Positions 1-11,054 of a stretch of 64,000 nucleotides of DNA are shown here, one piece after another (the first letter of the stretch is position 1; every line of letters begins with the position of its first letter). The stretch is from contig OW679197.1 of NCBI GenBank assembly GCA_940337035.1, positions 36,958,466-37,022,465 on the forward strand, written 5' to 3'. Under the pieces are notes generated by a model, which saw only the letters and a program-made list of their open reading frames with translations, was not told where the DNA came from and searched no databases. The DNA comes from Agriotes lineatus (taxonomy: Eukaryota > Arthropoda > Insecta > Coleoptera > Elateridae). The translations under genes and the position numbers were made by a program.

Positions 1-1300
1 TAAAATCAACATTATCACTTGCTGTCTGCGGTCTTCCGTGAATTTTTGTAATTTCTTCGATTCCTTGCACTAGTTTAGGAATCACTTCAGAAATGTAACT
101 AGTAGCTTTATATGACCAGATTATTTTACTGAAGCGGTTGACACTTGATGAAGGGATGAAGGGTTGTAGGGTAAGATGGGAATGGAGCAACCAGGATTAA
201 CTACCCCTTAAGACATTTGTAGCCTAAGTCACTTCACAAATGAATGCACCTCAATGTTAGAAAATGCATTAAAAATTTAAATAAAAATACACTGCTTATA
301 TACGGACTTTTTTTGGCATGTTTTGCTTATTCTAGTCGATATGGTGACCTAGTGAGTTACTTGACTTAAATTAAAAACAAACGTCTGTCTGCAAAAACTC
401 CTAGCTTGCAAACAATTTCCGTAAAACTTCTCACAATTGTCTATTTTATGATCAAACGGTAGTTTAAACACTTGCAAATAAATAAACACAAAGTCATATC
501 ACTTACCTGATTAAATATGTTGTAGTTTAGTTGTATTAATTAATATTAAATATAACTGAAATTCTTTTATAACATAAACAAAGTTTAACTTGGAATAATG
601 CTAGAATATCATTTAACCAAGTTGTATTGAATCTAATGGTAATTTAATCAAATTATAGATTTACGCATGCGTTAAAACCCAACCCTCATTAAGTTATTCC
701 TGGTCTACTGAGCTAGACAATTGAAAAACATAAGGATTAAACCAAATGGCATTTCAAGGGTTATTCAATTATAGTTCATAATATTTATACAAGTAGTTTT
801 TGAGTAGGTATAAAAATATTACTAATATTAATAATAATAATAATACGCCCACTCATTACAATATATAACTCTAAACCCATATTATACGTTTTGAAGAAAA
901 TAAAAACTGCTGTTGGAGAACTGTATATTGAAATTCCAATTAAAGGCATTTTTCAATTATATAAGAGACAAAAAGTTCTCTCTATTTAAAAACAAATTTT
1001 ATAATATTATCGCATACACAGTTCGCCAAAAATACTTTATTAAGACCTCTGGTATCTGTCATGTGCGACTTATTTTTCAGAAAATTGCATTACTTTCAAA
1101 CATAATTGGAGTAGAGCGCTGGAATAATAACTAATAATTTTTATGTTTATTTGGAAAACAGTAACAAGACTGAGTAACAATACTTCTTACACTGAGTCAA
1201 TAGTATGGAAAAGCTCAATTGTGCCTACGCCGTTAAAGATATTGAAATAAATTAAATGCCATTGTAGAGACAAAATCACAGTGCAGTAAAGTTACTCTGC
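1..1300. other. AT-rich non-coding DNA
   Basis: No coding region or recognisable element. There are short AT microsatellites and small ATA/TAA runs near 820-845. The short open frames here begin at non-ATG codons, show no domain and sit in AT-rich sequence, so I treat them as chance. Confidence 0.6.
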
Positions 1301-1306
1301 ACTCTA

Positions 1307-2280
1307 CAGGGTGCACCATTTTTGCACAGGTGCGTCCAACTTAATTTTTTTAAATGGAATCCTATATATATTTTTTAACATTTGAATTTTTCCTTTATTA
1401 AGTTTTACAAATATGTTTAGATTTTGACATTTGCTTCAGCCGTTTTTAAGTTATTCGACTTTCTCGGTAAAAATGTTATTCAAAAAATCACAGGGCACTT
1501 GATTTTTAGTATTTTAGTATGTCTAATGTCTAAACAGCTTTTTGGAGTCATTTGGCATAAAAAAGATTTATCTGCGTTGTGGGGCTACTCTGCTGTGCCA
1601 CGTTAGCTTTTTCGAAATTTTGAAGAGCTGTAACTTCATTTTTCAAAATAGCACCTCCTGTATTTCATTGCTTAATCGCCTTCAGGGTCTTAGTTTACAT
1701 CTTCTATACCTCACATCTCTTTTATCAGAAATTGATAATTTAGAAGAAAAATCGTTTTTTTTTGCAAAATACATACGTCTCATCCATGCCTACCCAGTGT
1801 GCCATGGAACAAGTGAATCATTGCTTGATACACTTCAAAATCGCACTCGTTGTATGTCACGTTTTTAGTTTGTTCGAAAATTTTAATTATTGAAAGATGT
1901 ATTCGGGAAAATTTTAAAGATACCCGATAGCAGCAACGCAAAAACCTTAGGAAACACCGAACAAGAGAAAACTTAGAAGCTATAGTTATGAACGTTTTTA
2001 TAATAGCCACAGAAGTATCCACAATGTAAATAAGGAACATCTATTGATAAGGAATATCACTGGAAATTACAAAATATGCTCAAAATGACGACCTTTTTAG
2101 GTTATACATTCGTCAAGTCGTTTTGAAAAAGATCCATTCACGGTTTTACGTGTAGAAGGATCAATGCTATAATGCAATGCTGCATATTTTCCGTGGTACC
2201 TAGTGACTTTGACGTAATGACCGTGGACGAACGAGACACAATCTGGTGTGATACACGCACACAACTTCCTTTTACAGTGA
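1307..2280 (-). mobile_element. decayed Tc1/mariner-like transposon relic
   Basis: On the minus strand, 2187 down to 2067 translates to a short C-terminal-like stretch with RKTVNGSFSKRLDEC, a stop codon, then KGRHFEHIL and a final stop. A C-terminus of the form HFEH(I/L)L followed by a stop is familiar from a large family of insect Tc1/mariner-like transposases. Near 1307 the plus strand has ACAGGGTGCACC, resembling the CAGGGT ends of such elements; the 58160-58697 element also begins CAGGGT. The rest of the transposase is unrecognisable. The family call rests on the tail motif; the outer limits are guesses. Confidence 0.4.
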
Positions 2281-2599
2281 TCTTATAATTAGCTAAAATT
2301 TTATTTCTAATTTGTAAGCATTTGTCAAAAAAATTTCAAAAATTACAAATTCTACAGAAACCGTGCAAAATAGAGCGTTAGTTCAAGAGACAAATTTTCT
2401 TTAAAATTTTCGGTTGAATTCAAAAGTGTAATAATTTACCGGGTATTCTATTTAAAAAATAATTTAAAAAAAGAAAAAAAAACAAGAGAAGCCCATTTTA
2501 AAGGTAACTAGAAAATCACCTATCTCACATCAATACATATTAAAATTTTAATAAAAATGTAAAGTTTTAAAAGAATATTTAGAGCCGTTTTTGAAAAAA

Positions 2600-2925
2600 T
2601 CGAAATAAGAACTGAAAAATCACCATACTTCGGTTATGTGATTTTCTTCAAAAGCTTACTGTCGCATCTAGATAGTACATAAAACTTATACATGAAGTTT
2701 CAACGACCTACCTATTTTCCTTTTTGAGATATTCTGTTCACAGACACACAGACAGGCAGACACACAGACAGGCAGACACACAGGCAGATAGACGGACAGA
2801 CCAATGAACAAAAACATGTTTTTTGGGTACAGGAGACGCTAAAACGGGAAGATCTGTTGAAAATTGAATTTCGAATTGAATCCAATACTTCTTTTATTGT
2901 AAAGGGGAGTAAAAGTGTGGTCTAT
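2600..2925 (-). repeat. dispersed repeat with CAGA-rich microsatellite (second copy near 57.4 kb)
   Basis: The minus strand from 2925 reads ACTTTTACTCCCC, then AAAGAAGTATTG, CAGATCTTC and a TGTCTG-rich run (plus-strand CAGACACA units about 2737-2800). The same landmarks in the same order occur on the plus strand from 57403, so these are two diverged copies of one family in opposite orientation. No coding sequence is seen. Confidence 0.6.
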
Positions 2926-4100
2926 TTAGGTCAAGTGAGTTCGCAGGGCGATGGACTTGGACCTCACAACAAATTAAAACCTTGACGTAAAGCGAGTGCG
3001 ATTTTGACGTATTTCAAACAATAAATAATATTTTATGGCGCAATTGGGAGGTATCGATGACATGTGTGTGCATTTTTCGAATTATCTCCTAAACTATCAA
3101 TTTTTGGCATAGAACATGGAGGAAGTAAGATGATAAGCTAATGGCTACTAGGCACTAAAATACAAGAGGTGCTATTTGAAGAAACGAAGCTAATGCCCTT
3201 CAAAATTTTGAAAAGTTAACGTGTCATAGCAAAGTAACTCCAAAATCCAGATATGAGTTCTCCTCGCCTATTCATAGTCCAGAAAGTAGTTGAGACATAG
3301 GGGAAATCCCAAGTTAATATCCCAAAAAACAGGTGCCCTATGGTTTTCTTAATAAGTATTTGCAAGCGCACGTTTTTACACAGAAAAGCTAATAACTCCA
3401 GAACGGATGAAGCAAATTAAAAAAAAAACTGAAAGCATTTATCAAGCTAGAAACAGGAAAAATCCAAATCTGGAATAATATATATTGTCTGCTATTTAAA
3501 AAAGATTATTTCAATGCGGCTCTGCAAAAATAGTGCAAAATACATAGAAACTGCTCTGTGACTTCTTATATACAAGGGCACTTGTTTAATTTCAATATAA
3601 AGATGTTCAGTTCTATACATTCTTAAAGTTTGGCGTTGAATGTTCAAACTAGACAAATTCCTCTAGCCTTGGCATTATTGCTGTATTTCAAATAAGAATG
3701 GTCCCAGAAATAAAACATTCACGTGTGCGACTATAATGGCTTATCTATTGCAAAATTTAGTTAAAGTGGAATAAATTGTGCTCTTTCATAGCCCGAAGAT
3801 CACTATATCGCCTTCATTCTTTAAAATTTTTATAGTTTCATATTGTACATCTCGATAAAAATATCCATGGAATGTCCAGCCCACATACCTACCTAATAAA
3901 ATTCATAACTTGCTCAAAGTTGTTCGAGATACTCTTATAAAAGTGGTTTCCTCCATAAATCCAGAAGTAATCTAAACAACCTCGTCGGAAAATATTTATG
4001 CACACATAAAGGCATTGTGATGTTGAATTAAGCGTCCCGGTAGAATGCATATATTCCAGCCTTAAGGAATAATTCCTAGGTTGCATTATTTTGTGCGCGA
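2926..4100. other. AT-rich non-coding DNA
   Basis: No coding sequence, tRNA-like segment or clear terminal repeat was recognised. Open frames are short and featureless. Confidence 0.5.
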
Positions 4101-4620
4101 TACTTCAGTTTGCGACTTCCAAAAAGCAAAAAAGCGGGCATTGTGTGCGTCGCGGCGCTGGCGAAGAGCCGTCGATGGAGTTAGCAGAAAATGTCAACAA
4201 CTCGCCGTAAAACCCAGGACTTATTGTTAGCACTGAGTGTTATCATATTCCTGAATACAAATTCACCGTCGAAATTTACGACTTATTCCGCTATCATAAT
4301 ATTTTGCACATAAATATACGGAAAACGGAGATAAAGCGATTTATATTTATGTCATCTTAAAATTTTACCGCGTTTGCGTTTATAAAAGCGACTTTTAATA
4401 CACCGCTGCGCCGCGCAGAAAATAAGGCAGTGCGAGTACGGAACATAACGCATTAAAGCGATAAATGATGGTGAAAAAGTAAGTACACAGCCAGTTAAAC
4501 GGGTATCAAATGGCTGACGTTTTCTAAAGCGATTCAGCAGTCGCAGGCTATTAGTTATGAATCGGACTTCGTCTGCTAACACACATTGTTTATGGCGTCC
4601 CCATTAATCACTCAGTATAG
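4100..4620. other. CG-richer non-coding island, possible conserved regulatory DNA
   Basis: This stretch stands out from its flanks by many CG dinucleotides (for example GTCGCGGCGCTGGCG near 4147) mixed with TTTAT/ATAAA motifs near 4300-4340 of the kind homeodomain-type factors bind. It has no repeat signature, tail or coding frame. Single-copy regulatory DNA is an inference from composition only. Confidence 0.25.
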
Positions 4621-5234
4621 TTCCTCACCATGGTGTACCAGCTATGGGCACAACATGCACACTATTGACACGCGATCCAGAAGATCGAAAAATAATGTTC
4701 CAGGACAGCGCTGCCACCAAAACCGTTCATCGCTAGAGAACGGCGAAATATTAAATAGCTATGCGTTTGTTTGAAATTTTACTATAAAATATAATCAGCA
4801 CATGAGTTACATCCGTACCTCAGTATGAAACCATCTCCAGCTATCTGTTTAGTTATCCATTTATTGGAACCCTGAAGAAGATAATCAATAGTAACAACTA
4901 TTTAAGTTTTATGATTCATTCGAAACAACCTAACTAAAAAATACCAAAGGAGTGAACTTCATGGCTAAAAACTAAACACTGGATATCAAATATTAGTCAG
5001 AAAAACATTTGATTCTCTTTGTAGAGTTTTAACATTAAAAATTTAGTATTTTAAGCAGCGCCTTTATCATTAAGTGACCAACTATGAACATTGAAACTTT
5101 AATATTGAAACAATGAGCCTTACACCTTGGTCTGTAAGTAGTAAAATTCAAGATGTTTAATCCTAATCGTATTACGATTTCCCGATGTGAAATATTAACA
5201 GCTAAATACCGGGCTATTGAATTTAGAACGTTAA
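4621..5234. other. AT-rich non-coding DNA upstream of the RTE-like LINE
   Basis: I see nothing coding here. The 5' limit of the following LINE is not marked by a visible target duplication. Confidence 0.5.
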
Positions 5235-5265
5235 ATATATAACGCTAAAGAGTCAATATATAGCG

Positions 5266-7519
5266 ACTTACAATGCAAGAACAGTTGGTAATGAAGAAAG
5301 ATTAACGGAACTACTCTATGAACTAGACAAAATAAAATGGCACATTTTAGGAATCTCGGAAATGAGACGAAAAGGAGAAGACTGTAGAACAATAAAAGCT
5401 GGACATATCATATTCTGGAGAGGCGATGAAAATGAGAACCGTAATATAGGAGGAGTGGGTATATTGATCCACAAGCGCTTTGTTCCCTTTGTTCCCTTGT
5501 ATTGAAAGCCATTTCCGATAGAGTTATTTATATAACTCTACAAATAAATAAAAACATTACAATTAAATTTATCCAAGTGTACGCCCCAACATCAACACAT
5601 AATGACGAAGAAGTGGAGAAATTATACGAAGAAATAACAGCCAGCATATCAGAAAACAGAACTTCATATACAGTTATAGGAGGCGATTTTAACGCCAAAA
5701 TAGGACAACAAAGAGACCAAGAGCAGTATATCGGAAAGTTGGGTCTTGGAACCAGAAACAACAGAGGCAACACTCTAGCAGAATTTGCAGTAGCAGAAAA
5801 ATTATGCGTCATGAATTCTTTCTTCCAAAAAAATCCGAAAAGAAAGTGGACCTGGAATAGCCCAAATGGCGAAACTAAAAATGAAATTGATTATATATTA
5901 TCAGATAAAAAACACATAATACAAGACTTTGATGTTGTAAACCCATTCTCAACAGGCAGCGATCACAGAATGGTAAGAAGTGTAGTACTTATTAATGCAA
6001 AGCTAGAAAGGGCTAAGAAGTTCAGAACGAAATATATGGCTAAAGAACCGCTACCACTACTGAGATTAAAACAAAATGAATATAACGAACAACTTTCAAA
6101 TAAGCTCAAAGAAAGTAAACACAGCGAAGACATACATCAAGAAAACAAAAGACTTGCAAACATAATTAGAGAAAGTGCAAATAACATCATATCCATCAAG
6201 AAAACAAAAGTAGATAAACTAACCACAAAAACAAAACAATTACTCGAGAAACGAAGGAAGTTAATAGCACAAGGTAGAAGACAAACTATAGAATACATGG
6301 AAGTGAATAAAACAGTAAGAAAAATGGCTAAACAAGACATTAGCGAGTACAATACTAAATTAGTAGAGACTATCATTGATCAAAATAGAGGATTAAACGT
6401 ATTCAGAAGAACTAATTCAACGAAAAAAGAAATCACAAAATTAAGGGATAAGCAAGGTAACATTAAAGAAAGTAGACAAGAACTGATTGCTATTGCTGAA
6501 ACATTTTACTCAGATTTATATGAAACAAAATCGGTAGTAGGATCAAACATAAATGCCCAAAATAAACATCAAGAAAAAATCATTAATGTAAACTCCGAAG
6601 ACTTGCCGCATATAACCATAGAAGAACTAGAAAAGGCATTAACTCAAATAAAAAACAACAAAGCTGCTGGCGAAGATGATATCCTACCGGAAATGTTGAA
6701 AGAGAGAGGACGAGAACTCAAATTACAACTAATAAATGTTTTCAATAAATGTCTCATAGAGGGCATAATTCCAAGAGATTGGGAAAACGCCATAGTCATC
6801 GTGATATACAAGAAAGGAGACCCAGATAACTTGGAGAACTATAGACCAATAAGCCTTATATCCCAACTCTACAAGCTATTCATGAGAATTATAACCAACA
6901 GACTGGAAAATAATTTTGAACTGTATCAATCAAGAGAGCAAGCAGGGTTTAGGAAACATTTTAGCAAAGTCGAACAGCTCCATACACTGAAGCAAATAAT
7001 AGAGAAGACCACAGAATATAACATACCCTTGTGGCTGGCTTTCATCGATTTCAGGAAAGCCTTTGATACGGTAGAGCACTGAGCAATCATAAAGTCACTG
7101 AGGAACGCACGCATAGATCAGCGATATATAGAAATTATAAAACATATATATGACAAAGCGACCATCACAATAAAAATGCACGATATGTCAAACAAAGTCG
7201 AAATAAACAGAGGTGTGAGACAGAGATATTATTTCTCCGAAACTGTTTACTCTTGTTCTCGAAGACATATTCAAGGAACTAAATGGGAACATCGTGGTCT
7301 CAACATAGAAGGAGATAGATTGAACAACCTAAGGTTCGCCGATGACGTGGTTATTATCGCTCAGGACGAATCAGAGTTAAAAACAATGATAGAGGAAATA
7401 CAACAAGCGGCCAAACAACAAGGACTAGAAATAAATATGTCGAAAACCAAATTCATGACTAACCAGGACAATGCGAATAATAATATAAGAGTAAACACAC
7501 AGGACATTACGAAAGTGGA

Positions 7520-7523
<4 letters not shown>
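5266..7523 (+). pseudogene. LINE endonuclease-reverse transcriptase, N-terminal part (broken)
   Basis: This would nick genomic DNA and copy the LINE RNA into it. The apurinic-type endonuclease starts at about 5266 (TYNARTVGNEERL), with GISEMRRKGE and, after a frameshift near 5485-5500, VYAPTSTHNDEE, GGDFNAKIG (about 5680) and SDHRMV (about 5960). The reverse transcriptase follows with NYRPISLISQLYKL (about 6838), FIDFRKAFDTVEH (about 7042) and LRFADDVVIIA (about 7331), so the catalytic aspartates remain. Damage: the frameshift near 5490, a TGA at 7081 where tryptophan is usual, and two compensating shifts near 7215-7290. There is no ORF1, as is normal for RTE-type elements. The exact clade is my inference from the sequence style. 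Confidence 0.8.

Positions 7524-7574
<51 letters not shown>
7523..7574. repeat. (TA)n microsatellite, left flank of the YR transposon
   Basis: An uninterrupted TA run inside the LINE reading frame. It marks the junction between the LINE and the tyrosine-recombinase element. Similar tracts lie at 15492-15529 and 16287-16336. Confidence 0.95.
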
Positions 7575-7576
<2 letters not shown>

Positions 7577-7590
7577 TAACCTGCAACCCA

Positions 7591-7819
7591 TTCTGCGTCC
7601 TTACATTGTAAATTTACATATCTTTCTGCGTCCACCACCTTTCTGCGTCTGTATACGGACGCAGAAAGGTAATCCCCTGCTTTTCAATCGATTGGTAATT
7701 GTTAGCTTTGCTGACGTCAGGATTTTTAACATGTAAGAAAGAGAGCTTAGGAATCACTGATGCAGAAAGCAATATTGTATTTGGTTCGGTTGAAAAGAGA
7801 CATCAACATGGACGCAGAA
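7591..7819. repeat. left-end array of TTCTGCGTC motifs
   Basis: Direct copies at 7592, 7624 and 7641 and inverted copies at 7658 and 7811. Copies at 7641 and 7658 face each other, forming a small palindrome around GTATAC. Such subterminal arrays usually serve as recombinase binding sites; that role is inferred. Confidence 0.75.
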
Positions 7820-7859
7820 AGGGTTGCATTATGTATTATAATATTCAAACGTAATTCAG

Positions 7860-8077
7860 GAAACTAACGTGTGGCGGCGCAATTATCGTTTTGTGTATAT
7901 CGATACTGTATGTTGGTGGTACCATTTAACGATGATTAGGCGTCCTGTGATTTGGCAACACCGTAAACCATGCTACACTACTGTTCCCAATTTAGTACGA
8001 AACAGCATAGCGTTCGTTGAAAACTTCCAAGTGCCGGGCGTGTTTGTATTAGTAGTAGTGTTTTTTATTGTTAAACC
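7860..8077 (+). promoter_or_regulatory. probable promoter and 5' leader of the YR gene
   Basis: The interval between the left-end array and the first ATG. I see no certain TATA box. It is assigned as leader only because exon 1 starts at 8078. Confidence 0.3.
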
Positions 8078-8153
8078 ATGATGCAATCCAGAGGACAGAG
8101 GCTAGTCCAGTTAGCTTTAACTAAGGCCGTAACTACTCCTGAGCCCGAAAATG
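8078..8153 (+). pseudogene. YR gene exon 1
   Basis: Starts at an ATG pair and encodes MMQSRGQRLVQLALTKAV with an acidic end, then stops at ATG|GTAAGT, a strong donor. The exon is 25 codons plus one base. That base joins the first two of exon 2 to form GAA, so the phase is kept. Confidence 0.7.
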
Positions 8154-8333
8154 GTAAGTAATAGTAATTGTCAGTGATGTTACAATACCCCCTACCTACA
8201 TAACCTAATTTTTCGGAAACCTTTTAACATTACAGTTTTATATTTTATAAACGTACATTTTTTTAAACGACGCAAATTTATTTAATACAGTTCAATTACC
8301 AATATAGATTTGTAGAGTTTCCTATATTTTTAG

Positions 8334-8422
8334 AACTGGATGAATCGGATGACAGTGTTATATTTTCATCGGACTCGGATGACGACCCCACATATTATCC
8401 AGATGTAGACATTGAACGTGAG
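8334..8422 (+). pseudogene. YR gene exon 2, acidic
   Basis: Follows an acceptor at TTTTTAG|AA and ends at GAG|GTAGGT. It encodes an aspartate/serine-rich stretch (ELDESDDSVIFSSDSDDD). The reading phase matches exon 1 exactly. Confidence 0.7.
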
Positions 8423-8690
8423 GTAGGTACTTTAATTATTTTAATTTTCATATAAATTAATAATAATGAAATGTCTATATTCAGATGGAAGCTGAATTAG
8501 AATACCCAGTAAGATCGCTTACCCCCCCGAATGAATTTTTATCAGATGTAGACATTGAACGTGAGGTAGGTACTTCAATTATTTTAATTTTCATATAAAT
8601 TAATAATAATGAAATGTCTATATTCAGGTGGAAGCTGAATTAGAATACCCAGCAAGATCGCTTACCCCCCCCGAATGAATTTTTATCAGA
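8402..8690 (+). repeat. 143-bp tandem duplication of an exon-intron unit
   Basis: Sequence from 8402 (GATGTAGACATTGAACGTGA) recurs at 8545 with very few changes through about 8690. The unit spans the end of exon 2, an intron and most of the next exon, so the gene gains one extra in-frame exon. Confidence 0.9.
8485..8565 (+). pseudogene. YR gene exon 3 (duplicated copy)
   Basis: Between TATTCAG and GAG|GTAGGT, 27 codons in phase with exon 2 (MEAELEYPVRSLTPPNEF...). It arose from the 143-bp duplication and repeats the exon 2 ending DVDIERE. Confidence 0.65.
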
Positions 8691-8727
8691 AAACCGTAGT
8701 TCAGTAATTCAGAATCCGACAGTATCG
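8628..8727 (+). pseudogene. YR gene exon 4, one-base insertion
   Basis: Encodes VEAELEYPARSLT, then a run of eight C where exon 3 has seven. The extra base shifts the frame to an immediate stop. With seven C the exon would be in phase with exon 5. The donor is TCG|GTAAGT. Confidence 0.65.
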
Positions 8728-8753
8728 GTAAGTATTATTTTAGGATTTTACAG

Positions 8754-9319
8754 TAGTGATGGGAAGTTGTGATACTTTTGCGGACTCGTTCATTCCAATC
8801 CCATTCCGCAAGTGAATCGAGTCCTTCGGATTCGTCCTCGGATCGACATCAAAATTGAATGTGCATTTCAGACACCCGGGGTCCTCGGGCATTCCGGACC
8901 CGGAACGAACAACGCGCGTATCTTTGTTTTGGTGAGTGGTCACGCAGTCGGTAATTCAGTATGTTTATATGTCTCAAATATCAATTGGGCACATACAAAG
9001 CCGCCAAAAGCCATAAATCACTGATAACTGATAAAAAAGCATGCAACTTCGGCCGTATCATGTGTCGCCTGTGGACGTCGAGCCTCTAAAACGAACACCA
9101 TCATCATTTGCTGTTCCCCATCAACACATTGTACTGTATTCTGTATTGAAATGGATTGAATAACGGAATGCCAAAGGAATGAATGTCCGCGAGAATTGAC
9201 GCCTCGCGACCTCTTCGTTCCTCGGAACGAATCCGGACCGAAACTTGGATTCGTTCCAAATCGATCCTGCCCCGGATTCGATCCTTTGTATCGAATCCGA
9301 CCGGATCGACACATCGCTA
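8754..9319. mobile_element. hAT-like MITE in the YR gene intron
   Basis: 566 bp flanked by an identical 8-bp duplication TTTTACAG (8746-8753 and 9320-9327), the size used by hAT elements. Ends are TAGTGATGGG and, inverted, TAGCGATGTG. The interior is CG-rich with repeated GATTCG/GGATCG units and has no transposase. Confidence 0.75.
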
Positions 9320-9327
9320 TTTTACAG

Positions 9328-10396
9328 ATCAGATGTTAATGTCAAACTGAAATGTGTAGGTAATATTTACATGTGGCAAAAAATATTTAATTTCATTAAA
9401 TTCATTTTTATTTCAAGTAGATAACATGTTGAACAGCCCTCGTATGTGTTGTAAAGTTATTGTAGCGGTAAAAATTATAATGACTCAAAACTGATGTGCC
9501 TGAACTAATCTATAAATTGTTATTGTGTACTTATTAGCACATAATTAAAGTTTAAAACCATTTTAAAAATTTAAATTTCGTCTATCAAATTACAGAAAAT
9601 CGTTTTTATACTTTTTTTTCTCGATAACGGTTGCAGATACGAAAAAACTGCAAGAGAAGAAAAAGATTCTAAACAAAACATAAAACTGAATTTGTATTTT
9701 AGAATCTAACAGCGGCGCACCGCAAAAAAGTTCAGGGGGAGAAAAGGAAGCATGACCGCTGAAAAAATATCTCCCTGTAGATTCTCACAACCATTTGATA
9801 TGCTCAATGATGTAAGCCCTGCAGCGTAACCTGTATTCCAAATTTGAGCTAAATATCTCAAAAACTGCAGGAGCTATAAAGGAAAAAGTTAAAAGTTAAA
9901 AAAAATTGACCGGAAGTCGACCTCGGAAAAGAAATCCGATTTCCGGTTTCTATATATTTTTGGAATCTACTCTGCAAGCTGAGTCAAATGATATATATAT
10001 CTCGTCCTCCTAAAATATATCTCCATTTTCTTGCTTCTCAGTTAATAATAACAAGTTAATTATGTTTATATTGCGGTATTAATTGTTTCAAAGTTCAAGT
10101 CAGAAAAGAGAGTTATCTTCTGTTAGTGAAGTATCTCCGCTCTATTATGAGGTAGGTACACAAGTTACTTTTCTAACACTTTTACGGGAAAAAATGACTG
10201 ACCCAAATAAACTTTGAACTGACTTAAATATGCACTATAATTTAAATAATTTTGAAGTGTTCAAAATTCTTATCGAAAACCGATTCTATGGTACGTTGAA
10301 TGTGTTCTGTAGGTACTTTTGTTTCACACTGTAGTAGGTACCTAATTATCTACAGCATACATACCTACTTTCAAATACAGGCAATGTTAATAGTTA
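9328..10396. other. intron 4 of the YR gene, no gene
   Basis: AT-rich intronic DNA between the two MITEs. A stretch about 9600-10020 has the look of another old repeat, but I find no ends. Confidence 0.4.
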
Positions 10397-10785
10397 TTTA
10401 CTATACAAGTGGGATAACAGCAACATTAATATACGTGTGTGTAAGTTACAAACGAGTACGTAGCACGAGTTATGTAAGCACACAAGTATATTAATGATGC
10501 ATTATCACACATGTATTGTACAAAATTTTATCTATGACTGCCTAAAATTGAGAAAAGTGCATTAAGAGAAATGTCATCTCTGTCATTTTCAAAAATATTT
10601 TAGTAGGCAAATGTCATTATGTCATTCATTTGACACTATTTCAGGTACGTAATGAAGTCATTGCGCAACTGAGTTGCGTAATGAAACCATTACATAGGTG
10701 AGTGGTGTAATGAGCTTCATTACCTAACTGAAATAGTGTCAAATGAGTGACGTAATGCGTTACTTATCCCACTGGAGTAGATAAA
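10397..10785. mobile_element. MITE with long internal hairpin
   Basis: Ends are inverted: the left has CAAGTGGGATAAC and the right, reversed, has CCAGTGGGATAAG, both after TTTA. Inside, 10627-10745 is a near-perfect palindrome whose arms begin CATTTGACACTATTTCAGG. There is no coding sequence. The superfamily is unclear. Confidence 0.65.
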
Positions 10786-11054
10786 ATACATTAATACATT
10801 GACAGGATTCCCAGCGACTTGGAAACCTGGAAAAGTCGAGGAATTCAAAATAGTCAGGGAAAATTGTTCTTTGCGTGTTTGTGGCCCCTTGAAAACTGAC
10901 CACGAGCTTTGCGCTTAGCCAGTTTCCGTTGCAACAAATACTTGTATGATAGCGCGAAAACATTTTCAGTAATTTGCCTCAATTTCGGGATATTGTATAT
11001 TAATATCAATTATCTTGTACAATTCTAACAGAATGAAATTTGCTTTATATGCAG

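Noticed and set aside
913..1868. Short open frames at 913-1134, 1424-1606 and 1542-1868
   Set aside because: Non-ATG starts or no known motif, AT-rich composition, overlapping frames.
2737..2803. CRISPR-like array of CAGACACA units
   Set aside because: Simple microsatellite without distinct spacers in eukaryotic DNA.
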